This document shows positions 25,836 to 33,194 of a stretch of DNA of 64,000 bases, piece after piece (position 1 is the stretch's first letter; the number at the start of each line of letters is the position of its first letter). The notes beneath the pieces were generated by a model. The model was given only the letters and a program-made list of their open reading frames with translations, had not been told where the DNA came from and ran no database searches. Position numbers and translations under genes: made by a program. The stretch is from Nocardioides sp. BGMRC 2183 (GTDB taxonomy: Bacteria > Actinomycetota > Actinomycetes > Propionibacteriales > Nocardioidaceae): positions 1 through 64,000 of the forward strand of contig VSSA01000013.1 in assembly GCA_008123405.1 (NCBI GenBank). The letters are read 5' to 3'.

Positions 25836-27557
25836 TCACTGTAGAGGAGGACGAACCGCGACGCGGTCGAGATGGCGGGCGGCGCCAGTGACCGGGCAGG
25901 TCCACTCACCCTCCACGTCGACCAGGCGTAGGCCGGGCCGCTCCAACCAGGCCAGTATCCGCTCGGTCTCCTCCGCGGAGGCGGGCGGTGCGGCCGGGTC
26001 GGGAAGCACGGTCTCGGCGGAGGCCCGGAGTCGGTCCACGTAGGCCCGGGCGTCCGAGCCCGACGGGATCACGCCGGCGGCCGCGAGTCGGCCGTGCCGG
26101 ACGACGTGCACCGCCCACCGGCCATCGTCCTCGCGACGCGTCGCCACGATCTCCGGGCAGTCCAGCAGCGGACCGAGTCGCTGGGCGCGACTGGCCGCAC
26201 GGAGGAAGGACGCGAGCCGGTCGCGATGGGCGGCGGCCTGCTCGAACCGTTCCTCGGACGCGAGCTCGGCCATCTTCGCCTCGATCGTCTCGACCACCTC
26301 GTCGGGGCGTCGGGTGACGGCATCGCGGACCTGCCGCACGATGGCGCCGTAGGTCAGCTCGTCGACGCTGCCATCGCAGGGAGCCAGGCACCTGCCGAGC
26401 TCGGCGAGCACGCAGGCCGAGCGTGCAGGCTGGACCGGCAGCCGGTCCTTGCACTGCCGAATCGGGAAGACCTCGTGCAGTGCGGCGAGCGTGGACTCGG
26501 CGGTGGCTCGAGAGGAGAACGGGCCCAGGTAGTCGGCCTGATCGTCCTTGGGACGCGCGACGACCGAGAGGCGCGGCCAGGCCTCGCGGGTCAGCTTCAG
26601 GTAGCTGGCCCTCTCCGGGAAGCGGGAGCGCCGGTTGTACGGCGGCTTGTGCTGTGCGATCAGGCGCAGCTCCCGCACCTGGGCCTCCAGCGGGGTCGCA
26701 CAGGTGATGCCGCGCACTGCGGTCGCGATCTGGACCATCTCGCCGATCCGGCTGCGGGTCTCCGACGCGGTGAAGTAGGAGCGCACCCGCTTTCGCAGGT
26801 CCTTGGAGGTCCCCACATAGAGCACCCGGTCCTGCTCGTCGGTGAACAGGTAGACACCGGGTGCGTTCGGCAGGTGGTCGGCGAGGTGTCGCTTGCGCCG
26901 CTGCGGCGCCGACACCTTCGACGAGTACGTCGCCAGCTCCTCGAAGGTGTGCACCCCCAGGCCGCCAAGACGCTCCAACAGGCCGTGCAGCACGTCGACG
27001 GTGGCCCGGGCGTCGGCCAGCGCCCGGTGGTTGGGGGTCGTGGTCGAGCGGAAGACGCGCGCCAGCGACGACAGCTTGTGGTTGGGTGCCTCGTCCCGGG
27101 TGACCACATGCCGGGCCAACCGCACGGTGTCGAGCACCTCGAAGCCCGGCCAGACCAGGTCGAGCTCGGCGCTGAAGTGGCGCAGGAAGCCGACGTCGAA
27201 CCGAGCGTTGTGGGCGACCAGCACGCTGCCCCTGGCGAACTCCAGGAACGCCGGCAGCGCGGCGGCGATCGCAGGCGCGTCGGCCACCATCGGATTGGTG
27301 ATGCCGGTCAGCACCGCGATGAAGGCGGGGATCGGCTGATCGGGGTTGACCAGAGTCTGGAACTCGCCGAGCACCTCGCCGCCGCGCACCTTGACCGCCC
27401 CGATCTCGGTGATCCGGTCGCCGTCGCCGAGCGAACCCCCGGTGGTCTCCAGGTCGACCACGCAGAAGGTGACGTCGCGTAACGGTCGTCCGAGATCATC
27501 GAAGCCCTGCTGTGCCTCCCAGCGGGGCTTCGTGACCGCTGCGGTGCTCGAACCCAT
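25836..27557 (-). CDS. DEDDh exonuclease fused to a UvrC-like GIY-YIG nuclease
   Basis: The protein (573 aa) has two nuclease modules. Residues 25-190 are a DnaQ-type 3'-5' exonuclease with FCVVDLETTGG (ExoI Asp-Glu), VAHNARFDVGFL (ExoII) and NHRALADARAT (ExoIII His and Asp). Residues 215-300 are a GIY-YIG domain (NAPGVYLFTDEQDRVLYVGTSKDLRKRVRSYF split over two lines of the fold), followed by a UvrC/Cho-like region with C-rich KDRLPVQPARSACVLAELGRCLAPC and a UVR-like helix pair (ASEERFEQAAAHRDR). Mycobacteria have similar proteins that may nick DNA in repair. ATG 27557 is 7 nt after TACCTT, so leaderless. It is divergent from the small zinc-ribbon gene. Confidence 0.88.
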   Translation of the reverse strand: MGSSTAAVTKPRWEAQQGFDDLGRPLRDVTFCVVDLETTGGSLGDGDRITEIGAVKVRGGEVLGEFQTLVNPDQPIPAFIAVLTGITNPMVADAPAIAAALPAFLEFARGSVLVAHNARFDVGFLRHFSAELDLVWPGFEVLDTVRLARHVVTRDEAPNHKLSSLARVFRSTTTPNHRALADARATVDVLHGLLERLGGLGVHTFEELATYSSKVSAPQRRKRHLADHLPNAPGVYLFTDEQDRVLYVGTSKDLRKRVRSYFTASETRSRIGEMVQIATAVRGITCATPLEAQVRELRLIAQHKPPYNRRSRFPERASYLKLTREAWPRLSVVARPKDDQADYLGPFSSRATAESTLAALHEVFPIRQCKDRLPVQPARSACVLAELGRCLAPCDGSVDELTYGAIVRQVRDAVTRRPDEVVETIEAKMAELASEERFEQAAAHRDRLASFLRAASRAQRLGPLLDCPEIVATRREDDGRWAVHVVRHGRLAAAGVIPSGSDARAYVDRLRASAETVLPDPAAPPASAEETERILAWLERPGLRLVDVEGEWTCPVTGAARHLDRVAVRPPLQ

Positions 27558-27644
27558 GACCGGAAAGGTACGGAAGACCCCCGACAGTTAGGGTTTCCTC
27601 CGGCGTCGCGTACAGCGATCGGATCGACCAGGTCAGGAGGACCC

Positions 27645-27878
27645 GTGACCCAGCAGCTTCCCGACGAGCTCCACCGGTGGCGTTGCGGGGGGTGTGGGAA
27701 CCTGACCCGCTTCGACGTCACCCGGACCCGGCGGACCACCGAGTTCTGGCACCTCGACCTCCCGGGGGAGCCCCGGGTCGAGCAGACCGAGGTGATCGCG
27801 GAGACGATCGAGGGCGTCCGGTGTCGCTGGTGCGGCCGCGACGACGCGATCGAAGTCGTCACCCGCACCGACGCCTGA
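27645..27878 (+). CDS. Small zinc-ribbon-like protein
   Basis: A 77-residue protein with two Cys pairs, WRCGGCGN near residue 13 and VRCRWCGR near residue 61, spaced like a zinc ribbon. The middle is polar and acidic. It has a very good ribosome site (AGGAGG 5 nt before GTG 27645), and TAGGGT at 27589-27594 could be the -10. No specific function is recognisable; a nucleic-acid or protein-binding adaptor is possible. Confidence 0.75.
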   Translation: MTQQLPDELHRWRCGGCGNLTRFDVTRTRRTTEFWHLDLPGEPRVEQTEVIAETIEGVRCRWCGRDDAIEVVTRTDA

Positions 27879-27926
27879 GAACGCCCGAGAAGGGACTCGG
27901 ACGATCTGTCGGAGGTGGGGAGCAGT

Positions 27927-28142
27927 GTGCTGCTCATGACGACGAGGATCGATTGCGACACCTGCGTGGTGCGAGGGCTGGCCTGTCACGACTGCGTCGT
28001 GACCGTGTTGCTCGGGCCCCCGCCCGAGCTGATGGTCGAGGACGACGAGCTGCGTGCACTCGATGCGCTGGCCGAGGGCGGGCTGGTGCCGCCGCTGCGG
28101 ATGGTGCGGCCGGTGCAGGGGCCCGACGTGGAGTCGGCGTGA
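27927..28142 (+). CDS. Small Cys-rich protein ahead of the NlpC/P60 gene
   Basis: A protein of 71 residues with IDCDTCVVRGLACHDCVVTVLLGPPPE at its N terminus: four cysteines as CxxC...CxxC. The rest is acidic and helical. GTG 27927 has GGAGG 11 nt upstream; an ATG at 27936 is the alternative. Similar short proteins often precede NlpC/P60 genes in actinobacteria. Metal or redox binding is inferred from the Cys pattern only. Confidence 0.68.
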   Translation: MLLMTTRIDCDTCVVRGLACHDCVVTVLLGPPPELMVEDDELRALDALAEGGLVPPLRMVRPVQGPDVESA

Positions 28143-28223
28143 GCCACAGGCAGAGATGGCGTGACGCATGTGACTGAAGCGTCGGTCGTGACGAGAGTGG
28201 TCCACAACACGCGCGGCGCGGGT

Positions 28224-28252
28224 TTGGCCGCACTTGACCTGCGTCCTATTGT
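28224..28252 (+). promoter_or_regulatory. Candidate promoter for the riboswitch-NlpC transcript
   Basis: TTGGCC (28224-28229) and TATTGT (28247-28252) are separated by 17 bp, placing a start near 28259, just ahead of the riboswitch. The rest of 28143-28296 contains no gene. Confidence 0.5.
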
Positions 28253-28296
28253 TCTGGCTCAGGTGTCCGTGGAAGTGGGTCGACGATCCGCGCGGG

Positions 28297-28470
28297 CGCC
28301 GCGCTGAGTCCGGACCCGCAAGGGGCCGGAGCCGGGGAACCACCAGTTTGCTCTGGGGTGAATCCCGACCGAGAGGCAGCAGCGCCGGGTCGTGTGGCCC
28401 GGTGGTGGGGTCGGAGGTCGGGTAGGGCGCGTCGTGCCCGAATCCGTCAGCTCACCCGGTAGGCGTACGA
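28297..28470 (+). ncRNA. Cyclic di-AMP riboswitch (ydaO-yuaA class)
   Basis: The conserved ydaO blocks are present in order: GCTGAGTCCGG, GGGCCGGAGCCGGGGAACCA (28323-28342), CTGGGGTGAATCCCGACCG, and near the 3' end CGAATCCGTCAGCTCACCCGGTAGGCG. In actinobacteria this class controls NlpC/P60 and other wall hydrolase genes, turning them off when c-di-AMP is high. The 3' boundary is about 23 nt before the NlpC/P60 start. The variable stem with CGCCGGGTCGTGTGGCCCGG lies in the middle. Confidence 0.93.
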
Positions 28471-28492
28471 CACCGAAGGGGACCGCCAGCTC

Positions 28493-29485
28493 GTGCTGAA
28501 CGGCCGAAACCGCATCACCGCAGCTCTCGCGACGCTCGCCGTCACCGGCTCCGTCGCCCTCACCGTCACCGGATCGCAGACCCCAGCGCAGGCCGAGCCG
28601 GACATCGACACGGTCGAGGAGCGTGTCGACCGTCTGATGCACGAGGCCGAGCAGGCCTCCGAGCGCTATAACGACGCGCGCATCGAGTTGGAGGAGCTGA
28701 ACACCGAGCTCGACTCGCTCAAGGCCGACCGCGACCGCCAGGGCGACGTCCTCGACGGTGTTCGCTCCGACGTCCGGGACGCGATGATCGCGCAGTACCA
28801 GGGCCAGAGCCTCGGTACGGCGGGTCAGCTCCTCGAGTCCGGCACCGGCCAGTTCCTCACCGAGCTCTCCACGGTCTCCACGGTCAACGATCTCCAGGAC
28901 TCCCTGCTCACCGAGTACGGGACCGAGCTCGAGGCCTACACGATCCGGCGGGATCAGACCGACAAGCGGCGCGCGAAGGTCTCCGATCTCGAGGCGCAGC
29001 TCAAGGACGAGAAGACGACGGCGGACGACAAGCTCGCCGAGGCCGAGGAGCTGCTCGACGAGCTCGAGGCCGAGGAGCGCGAGGAGCTCCTCTCCCGCGA
29101 CTCCAGCACCCGGGTGCCTGCCGACGTCCCGGCGTCCGGACGCGCCGGTGCGGCGATCCAGTACGCGATGGCGCAGACGGGCAAGGCGTACGTCTACGGC
29201 GCGGCCGGCCCGAGCGCCTTCGACTGCTCCGGCCTGACCATGATGGCTTGGGCGCAGGCGGGCGTTTCGCTGCCGCACTCCTCGAGCGCGCAGTACAGCA
29301 GCGGCACACGGATCGCCGAGAGCCAGTTGGCTCCGGGCGACCTGGTCTTCTACTACAGCCCGATCAGCCACGTCGGCATGTACATCGGCAACGGGCAGAT
29401 TGTGCACGCGGCCAACCCCGGCACCGGTGTCGTCGTCTCCGATCTGCACTCCATGCCGTACGTCGGTGCGGTCCGCCCGGGCTGA
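28493..29485 (+). CDS. NlpC/P60 peptidoglycan hydrolase (RipA/RipC-like)
   Basis: A secreted gamma-D-glutamyl-diaminopimelate endopeptidase. The protein (330 aa) has a signal peptide ending near residue 34 (TPAQAEP), a long coiled coil (about 40-205) that likely autoinhibits or binds FtsX-type activators, and a C-terminal NlpC/P60 domain. Its catalytic Cys is in SAFDCSGLTMMAW and its His in SHVGMYIGNGQIVHA. GTG 28493 follows GAAGGGGA. The c-di-AMP riboswitch in its leader links wall hydrolysis to the nucleotide second messenger. Confidence 0.95.
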   Translation: MLNGRNRITAALATLAVTGSVALTVTGSQTPAQAEPDIDTVEERVDRLMHEAEQASERYNDARIELEELNTELDSLKADRDRQGDVLDGVRSDVRDAMIAQYQGQSLGTAGQLLESGTGQFLTELSTVSTVNDLQDSLLTEYGTELEAYTIRRDQTDKRRAKVSDLEAQLKDEKTTADDKLAEAEELLDELEAEEREELLSRDSSTRVPADVPASGRAGAAIQYAMAQTGKAYVYGAAGPSAFDCSGLTMMAWAQAGVSLPHSSSAQYSSGTRIAESQLAPGDLVFYYSPISHVGMYIGNGQIVHAANPGTGVVVSDLHSMPYVGAVRPG

Positions 29486-30686
29486 CCCTCCCCGGACACT
29501 CCGGGCAGCGGTCGCACTCGGGCTGGCCGCGGGCCTGACCGCGGGCTGCTCGGACAGTTACCGACCGCCGGCGCCGACCCACGCTGCGTCGTCCTCGACG
29601 GCAGATGTCGAGGCCACAGCGGTGGCGACGCTCGACGCCCTGCAGACGGCGCTGCGCACCGGTGACGGGATCGACGATGTCGCGGCGGACGCTGCGGCGC
29701 GCACAGCCCTCGCCACCGCCGCTGGCAACGTCGAACGCGCCGGCATCGACCGGCTCTCGCTGCGCTATCTCGACGCCGAGGGGCGCCCCGACGCGGACGA
29801 CGGGTGGGACGCGGCCGTCGCCCTGACCTGGCGGTTCAAGGGCTACGACAGCGGCGTGGCCCGCCGCGAGATCACGGTGACGATGAGCCCCGACGGCTCA
29901 ACGGTCTCCGCACTCGGTGGGGATGACACCGCGGCGCCGGTCTGGCTGACCGAACAGCTCACCGTACGACGCGTGCCCGGCGCGCTGGTGCTGGCCGGCA
30001 CGACCGCCGACGTCGACGCGCTCGCAATCCGGGCCCGCAGGGCGTCCGATCAGGTCGAGACCGTCCTGGGTAGCGATGCCGACGTCGTGTTCGAGATGCC
30101 TGGCAGCGCGAAGGCACTGCACACGGCACTCGACGCCGCCCCGGGGACCTACGACGCCGTTGCGGCCGTCACCGCGCCGGTGGACGGCTCACTGACCAGC
30201 GACGCCCCCGTGCACGTCTTCTTGAACCCGGCGGTCTACGCCGACCTCGATCCGTTGGCGGCGCAGGTGGTGACCACCCACGAGGCGGTGCATGCAGTGA
30301 CCCGCGCGCCCGTGGTCTCGGCGCCCCTCTGGCTGGTCGAGGGTTTCGCCGACTACGTGGCTCTGCGCGACGTGGACCTTCCCTACGACCGTTCGGCGGG
30401 TCAGATCCTGGACCAGGTCGCCGCTGACGATGTCCCACCTGCACTTCCCACCGACGCGCAGCTGAACCCGACCGCCGACGGCCTGGGGGCACAGTACGAG
30501 GCCGCGTGGCTGGCGTGGGTGGTGCTGGCCGACCATGCCGGCGAGCAGGCCGTGCTCGCCTTCTACCGCGACGTGCTCGATGGGGCCGGGGTCGAGGAGG
30601 CGCTGGTCGACCGGACCGGGTGGACCGTCGACGACCTGACCGGTGCCTGGCAGGACCGACTGCGAGCACTGGCCGGTGCCGGATGA
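29466..30686 (+). CDS. Zinc-peptidase-like lipoprotein
   Basis: About 406 residues beginning with a lipoprotein signal (LGLAAGLTAGC). The C-terminal half carries VVTTHEAVHAVTRAP with HExxH and, 20 residues on, LVEGFADYVALRD whose Glu fits the third ligand of gluzincin peptidases. The N-terminal half is an alpha/beta domain of unknown role. The GTG at 29466 overlaps the end of the NlpC gene by 20 bp; the true start is uncertain. Its stop overlaps the M48 gene (ATGA). A wall- or membrane-associated protease is inferred. Confidence 0.75.
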   Translation: MRSARADPPRTLRAAVALGLAAGLTAGCSDSYRPPAPTHAASSSTADVEATAVATLDALQTALRTGDGIDDVAADAAARTALATAAGNVERAGIDRLSLRYLDAEGRPDADDGWDAAVALTWRFKGYDSGVARREITVTMSPDGSTVSALGGDDTAAPVWLTEQLTVRRVPGALVLAGTTADVDALAIRARRASDQVETVLGSDADVVFEMPGSAKALHTALDAAPGTYDAVAAVTAPVDGSLTSDAPVHVFLNPAVYADLDPLAAQVVTTHEAVHAVTRAPVVSAPLWLVEGFADYVALRDVDLPYDRSAGQILDQVAADDVPPALPTDAQLNPTADGLGAQYEAAWLAWVVLADHAGEQAVLAFYRDVLDGAGVEEALVDRTGWTVDDLTGAWQDRLRALAGAG

Positions 30687-31915
30687 GCCGGCCCGCGGAC
30701 GTCGTGGCCCGGCGCGTGGCTCTGGTCACCGCGGCGGCCGGTGGCCTGGCCTTCGTGGTCCTGGCGGTGCTCTTCGTCCCCTGGCACCCGGTGCCGGGCG
30801 GGATGCCGGACCCGGTGGCGGCGTCGGACCTGTTGACCGCCGACCAGATCCGTCGGGCGGAGGAGTTCTCCCGGTGGTCCCGCGTATGGAGCTGGAGCGC
30901 GCTGGCGCTCTCGCTCGCGGTCGCCTGCTGGCTCGGCTTCAGCCGGCGGGCTCGCGGGTGGGCTGCTCGGGTGCCGGGGCCCTGGTGGGGACGGGTCTGG
31001 CTGCTCGCGCTCGCGGTGACGCTGATCGGGCGGGTCGTGGTGTTGCCCCTGACCGTGGCGCGGCGCCAACTCCTCCTGGACGCAGGATTGGCCACCTCGT
31101 CCTGGGGCGCGTGGGTCATCGACCTGCTGCTGGGCGTCGTGGTGGACGTCGTGGTGACCGGCATCGCGCTGACCGTCGTCGTCGCGTTCGCTCGGGTCTT
31201 CCCGCGCTGGTGGCCCGCGCTGGTGGCCGGCACGCTGGCGGCCCTGGTGGCGCTCGGCTCGTTCATCTACCCGGTCGTCATCGAACCGCTCTTCAACGAC
31301 TTCGAGTCCCTCCCCGACGGCTCGCTGCGCACCGCGGTCCTGCAGATCGCGGACGAGGAGGGGGTCGCGGTCGACGACGTGCTGGTCGCCGATGCCTCCC
31401 GGCGGACCAGCACCCTGAACGCCTACGTCTCCGGATTCGGCAGCACCCGCCGCGTGGTCCTCTACGACACCCTGGTCGACGACCTGCCCGAGGACCAGGC
31501 GCTCTCGGTGGTGGCGCACGAGCTCGCGCACGCGCAGCACGACGACGTGCTGGTGGGCACGGCACTGGGCGCGGCCGGGGTGGTGTTCGGCGTCGGCCTG
31601 CTCGGTCTGGTCGTGCTGCGAGGGGAGCGGCGACGCTGGTGGCGGTTGGCAGACGGCACCGCCGTGCCGGCGGTGCTCGCGCTGATCGCCATCGGCACCC
31701 TGGCCGCGGCGCCGGTCCAGAACGGGATCAGCCGGCTGGTGGAGACCCGCGCCGACGTCTCCGCGCTGGAGGTCACCCGGGACCCGGAGGCGTTCGTCGC
31801 GATGCAGCGCCGCCTGGCCGAACGCAGCCTCGCGGACCCGACGCCGCCGGCGTGGTCCCAGTGGTGGTTCGGGTCGCATCCCACGCTCGTCGAGCGGGTG
31901 GCGCTCGCGCAGTGA
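30683..31915 (+). CDS. M48 family (Ste24/HtpX-like) membrane metallopeptidase
   Basis: A 410-residue integral membrane zinc protease. About six helices flank the catalytic segment SVVAHELAHAQHDD (HExxH), with the third ligand Glu in RLVETRADVSALEV. Before it lies SRRTSTLNAYVSGFGSTRRVVLYDTL, conserved in the M48A CAAX-protease-like group, and the end WFGSHPTLVERVALA is also typical. It is coupled to the upstream lipoprotein gene by ATGA and convergent with the pilin genes. Confidence 0.93.
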   Translation: MSRPADVVARRVALVTAAAGGLAFVVLAVLFVPWHPVPGGMPDPVAASDLLTADQIRRAEEFSRWSRVWSWSALALSLAVACWLGFSRRARGWAARVPGPWWGRVWLLALAVTLIGRVVVLPLTVARRQLLLDAGLATSSWGAWVIDLLLGVVVDVVVTGIALTVVVAFARVFPRWWPALVAGTLAALVALGSFIYPVVIEPLFNDFESLPDGSLRTAVLQIADEEGVAVDDVLVADASRRTSTLNAYVSGFGSTRRVVLYDTLVDDLPEDQALSVVAHELAHAQHDDVLVGTALGAAGVVFGVGLLGLVVLRGERRRWWRLADGTAVPAVLALIAIGTLAAAPVQNGISRLVETRADVSALEVTRDPEAFVAMQRRLAERSLADPTPPAWSQWWFGSHPTLVERVALAQ

Positions 31916-31931
31916 AGCTGCGCGGGGGCCG

Positions 31932-32126
31932 CTACTCCTCGAGGGAGGTGGCGCTGTCCCAGCTGCTGTTCGCCTCGTCGAAGAGGCCGGTCACCTTGCC
32001 GCCGAAGGTGAAGACCACGAAGACGATCGCGGCAGCGATGCACAGTGCCAACAGGGCGTACTCGGTCGCCGTCGCCCCACGCTGGGAGCGAGGGGCGTGC
32101 GACTTGGGTGCGGGGGCGTTGGTCAT
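31932..32126 (-). CDS. Flp/Fap-type pilin
   Basis: A 64-residue pilin precursor: a short basic leader, the prepilin peptidase site RG/ATATEYALL with the Glu and Tyr of Flp pilins, then a single hydrophobic helix (about 25-45) and a polar tail. It follows the other pilin after 45 bp. It is probably a major or minor subunit of the Tad pilus encoded upstream. Confidence 0.92.
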   Translation of the reverse strand: MTNAPAPKSHAPRSQRGATATEYALLALCIAAAIVFVVFTFGGKVTGLFDEANSSWDSATSLEE

Positions 32127-32171
32127 ATCGCTGGCAGTGGCGACGGCATGAACTCCGGCGTTCGAGCTGTC

Positions 32172-32390
32172 TTACTTAGGAGCTTCGGTGGTCGCGCCGC
32201 TGCCGCGATTGTCGATACTGGTAGCCGTGTCCCTGAACGCGGAATCGATCTCGTCGCGCAGGAGGACCACCGCGCCGATGATCACCGCGGCGATCAGCGC
32301 GACCAAAAGCCCGTACTCGACAGCTGTGGCGCCCCGCTGCTCCATCGTGGCCAAGCGGCCCTTCAGCAGGATCTGCAGGTACTGGACCAT
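32172..32390 (-). CDS. Flp/Fap-type pilin
   Basis: A 72-residue pilin precursor with processing site RG/ATAVEYGLLVALIAAVIIG and a tail after the helix. ATG 32390 has GGAGA 7 nt upstream, so the longer frame from 32438 is unlikely. It is preceded by a strong stem-loop (32433-32465) and an AT-rich inverted repeat. The two pilins differ in their tails and may form mixed pili. Confidence 0.93.
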   Translation of the reverse strand: MVQYLQILLKGRLATMEQRGATAVEYGLLVALIAAVIIGAVVLLRDEIDSAFRDTATSIDNRGSGATTEAPK

Positions 32391-32432
32391 GGGATGGTCT
32401 CCTTCGAGATGCGCGGTGCAGTGTTGTCCCCG

Positions 32433-32465
32433 GGGCACACGACCCCGTCGGGGTCCACTGTGCCC
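32433..32465 (-). promoter_or_regulatory. Stem-loop ahead of the pilin genes
   Basis: GGGCACA (32433-32439) pairs with TGTGCCC (32459-32465), and inside GACCCC pairs with GGGGTC around a 3-nt loop. It lies 43 nt before the first pilin ATG. It could end the long tad transcript partially or protect an abundant pilin mRNA end; no T-run follows. An inverted repeat CTAGT/ACTAG at 32508-32525 marks a possible promoter or operator in between. Confidence 0.55.
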
Positions 32466-32540
32466 GGCGCGGACGTGGCGAAGAAACGGGAAATCGTCTC
32501 GTTCGACCTAGTCCTTTGTAACTAGATCGCGGGTCGCCGT

Positions 32541-33194
32541 TCAGCGCGCCGGCGGCTGCACGGTAGAGAGCAGGCCGATCCGCATCGCGGTGACCAGCGC
32601 CTGGGCGCGATTGGCGGCGCCCAGCTTCTGGTAGATCCGGGCGATGTGCGACTTCGTGGTCGACTCGGAGAGGTAGAGGCGCTGACCGATCGCAGCCGCA
32701 TTGAGCCCCTCGGCCAGCAGCAGTAGGACGTCGTGCTCGCGCTCGGTCAGCGCGGTGGCCTCGGCGCCCTGTCGCCGCATCATCGCCCCGACCAGGCCGG
32801 CGCAGACGAACGCCTTGGGGGAGACGGCGGAATGACGCGCCGCCTTGATCACCTCGGTGGCCGGCGCGTCCTTGCCGACGAAGCCCGAGGCGCCGGCCTG
32901 CATCGCGGCGAAGATCTGGTCGTCCCCGGAGTGCATGGTGAGGACGACGAGGCCCACGTCGTCGCGCTCCTTGCGCAGGGTGCGGACCACGTCCAGGCCG
33001 GTGCCGTCCTGGAGCTGCAGATCGGTGACGACCACGTCGGCGCGGGTGTCCCGGGCGGCGGCGATCCCGTCGGTCACGGTCGCCGCCGTGGCCACGACGT
33101 GGAGATCCGCCTCCATGTCGATCACCGCTCCGAGGCCGCTCCGGATCAGCTCGTGGTCGTCGATCAGGACGACGCTGGTCGGTTGGTCACTCAT
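32541..33194 (-). CDS. NarL/LuxR-type response regulator in the tad operon
   Basis: The protein (217 aa) has a receiver domain (VVLIDDHELIRSG, phosphoacceptor Asp in VVVTDLQLQDG, VVLTMHSGD, and the Lys in GFVGKDAPA) and a C-terminal LuxR helix-turn-helix (LTEREHDVLLLLAEGLNAAAIGQ, then TTKSHIARIYQKLG). It overlaps the histidine kinase stop by 4 bp, so the two form a pair. Position between tadC and the pilins suggests control of pilus genes. Confidence 0.93.
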   Translation of the reverse strand: MSDQPTSVVLIDDHELIRSGLGAVIDMEADLHVVATAATVTDGIAAARDTRADVVVTDLQLQDGTGLDVVRTLRKERDDVGLVVLTMHSGDDQIFAAMQAGASGFVGKDAPATEVIKAARHSAVSPKAFVCAGLVGAMMRRQGAEATALTEREHDVLLLLAEGLNAAAIGQRLYLSESTTKSHIARIYQKLGAANRAQALVTAMRIGLLSTVQPPAR

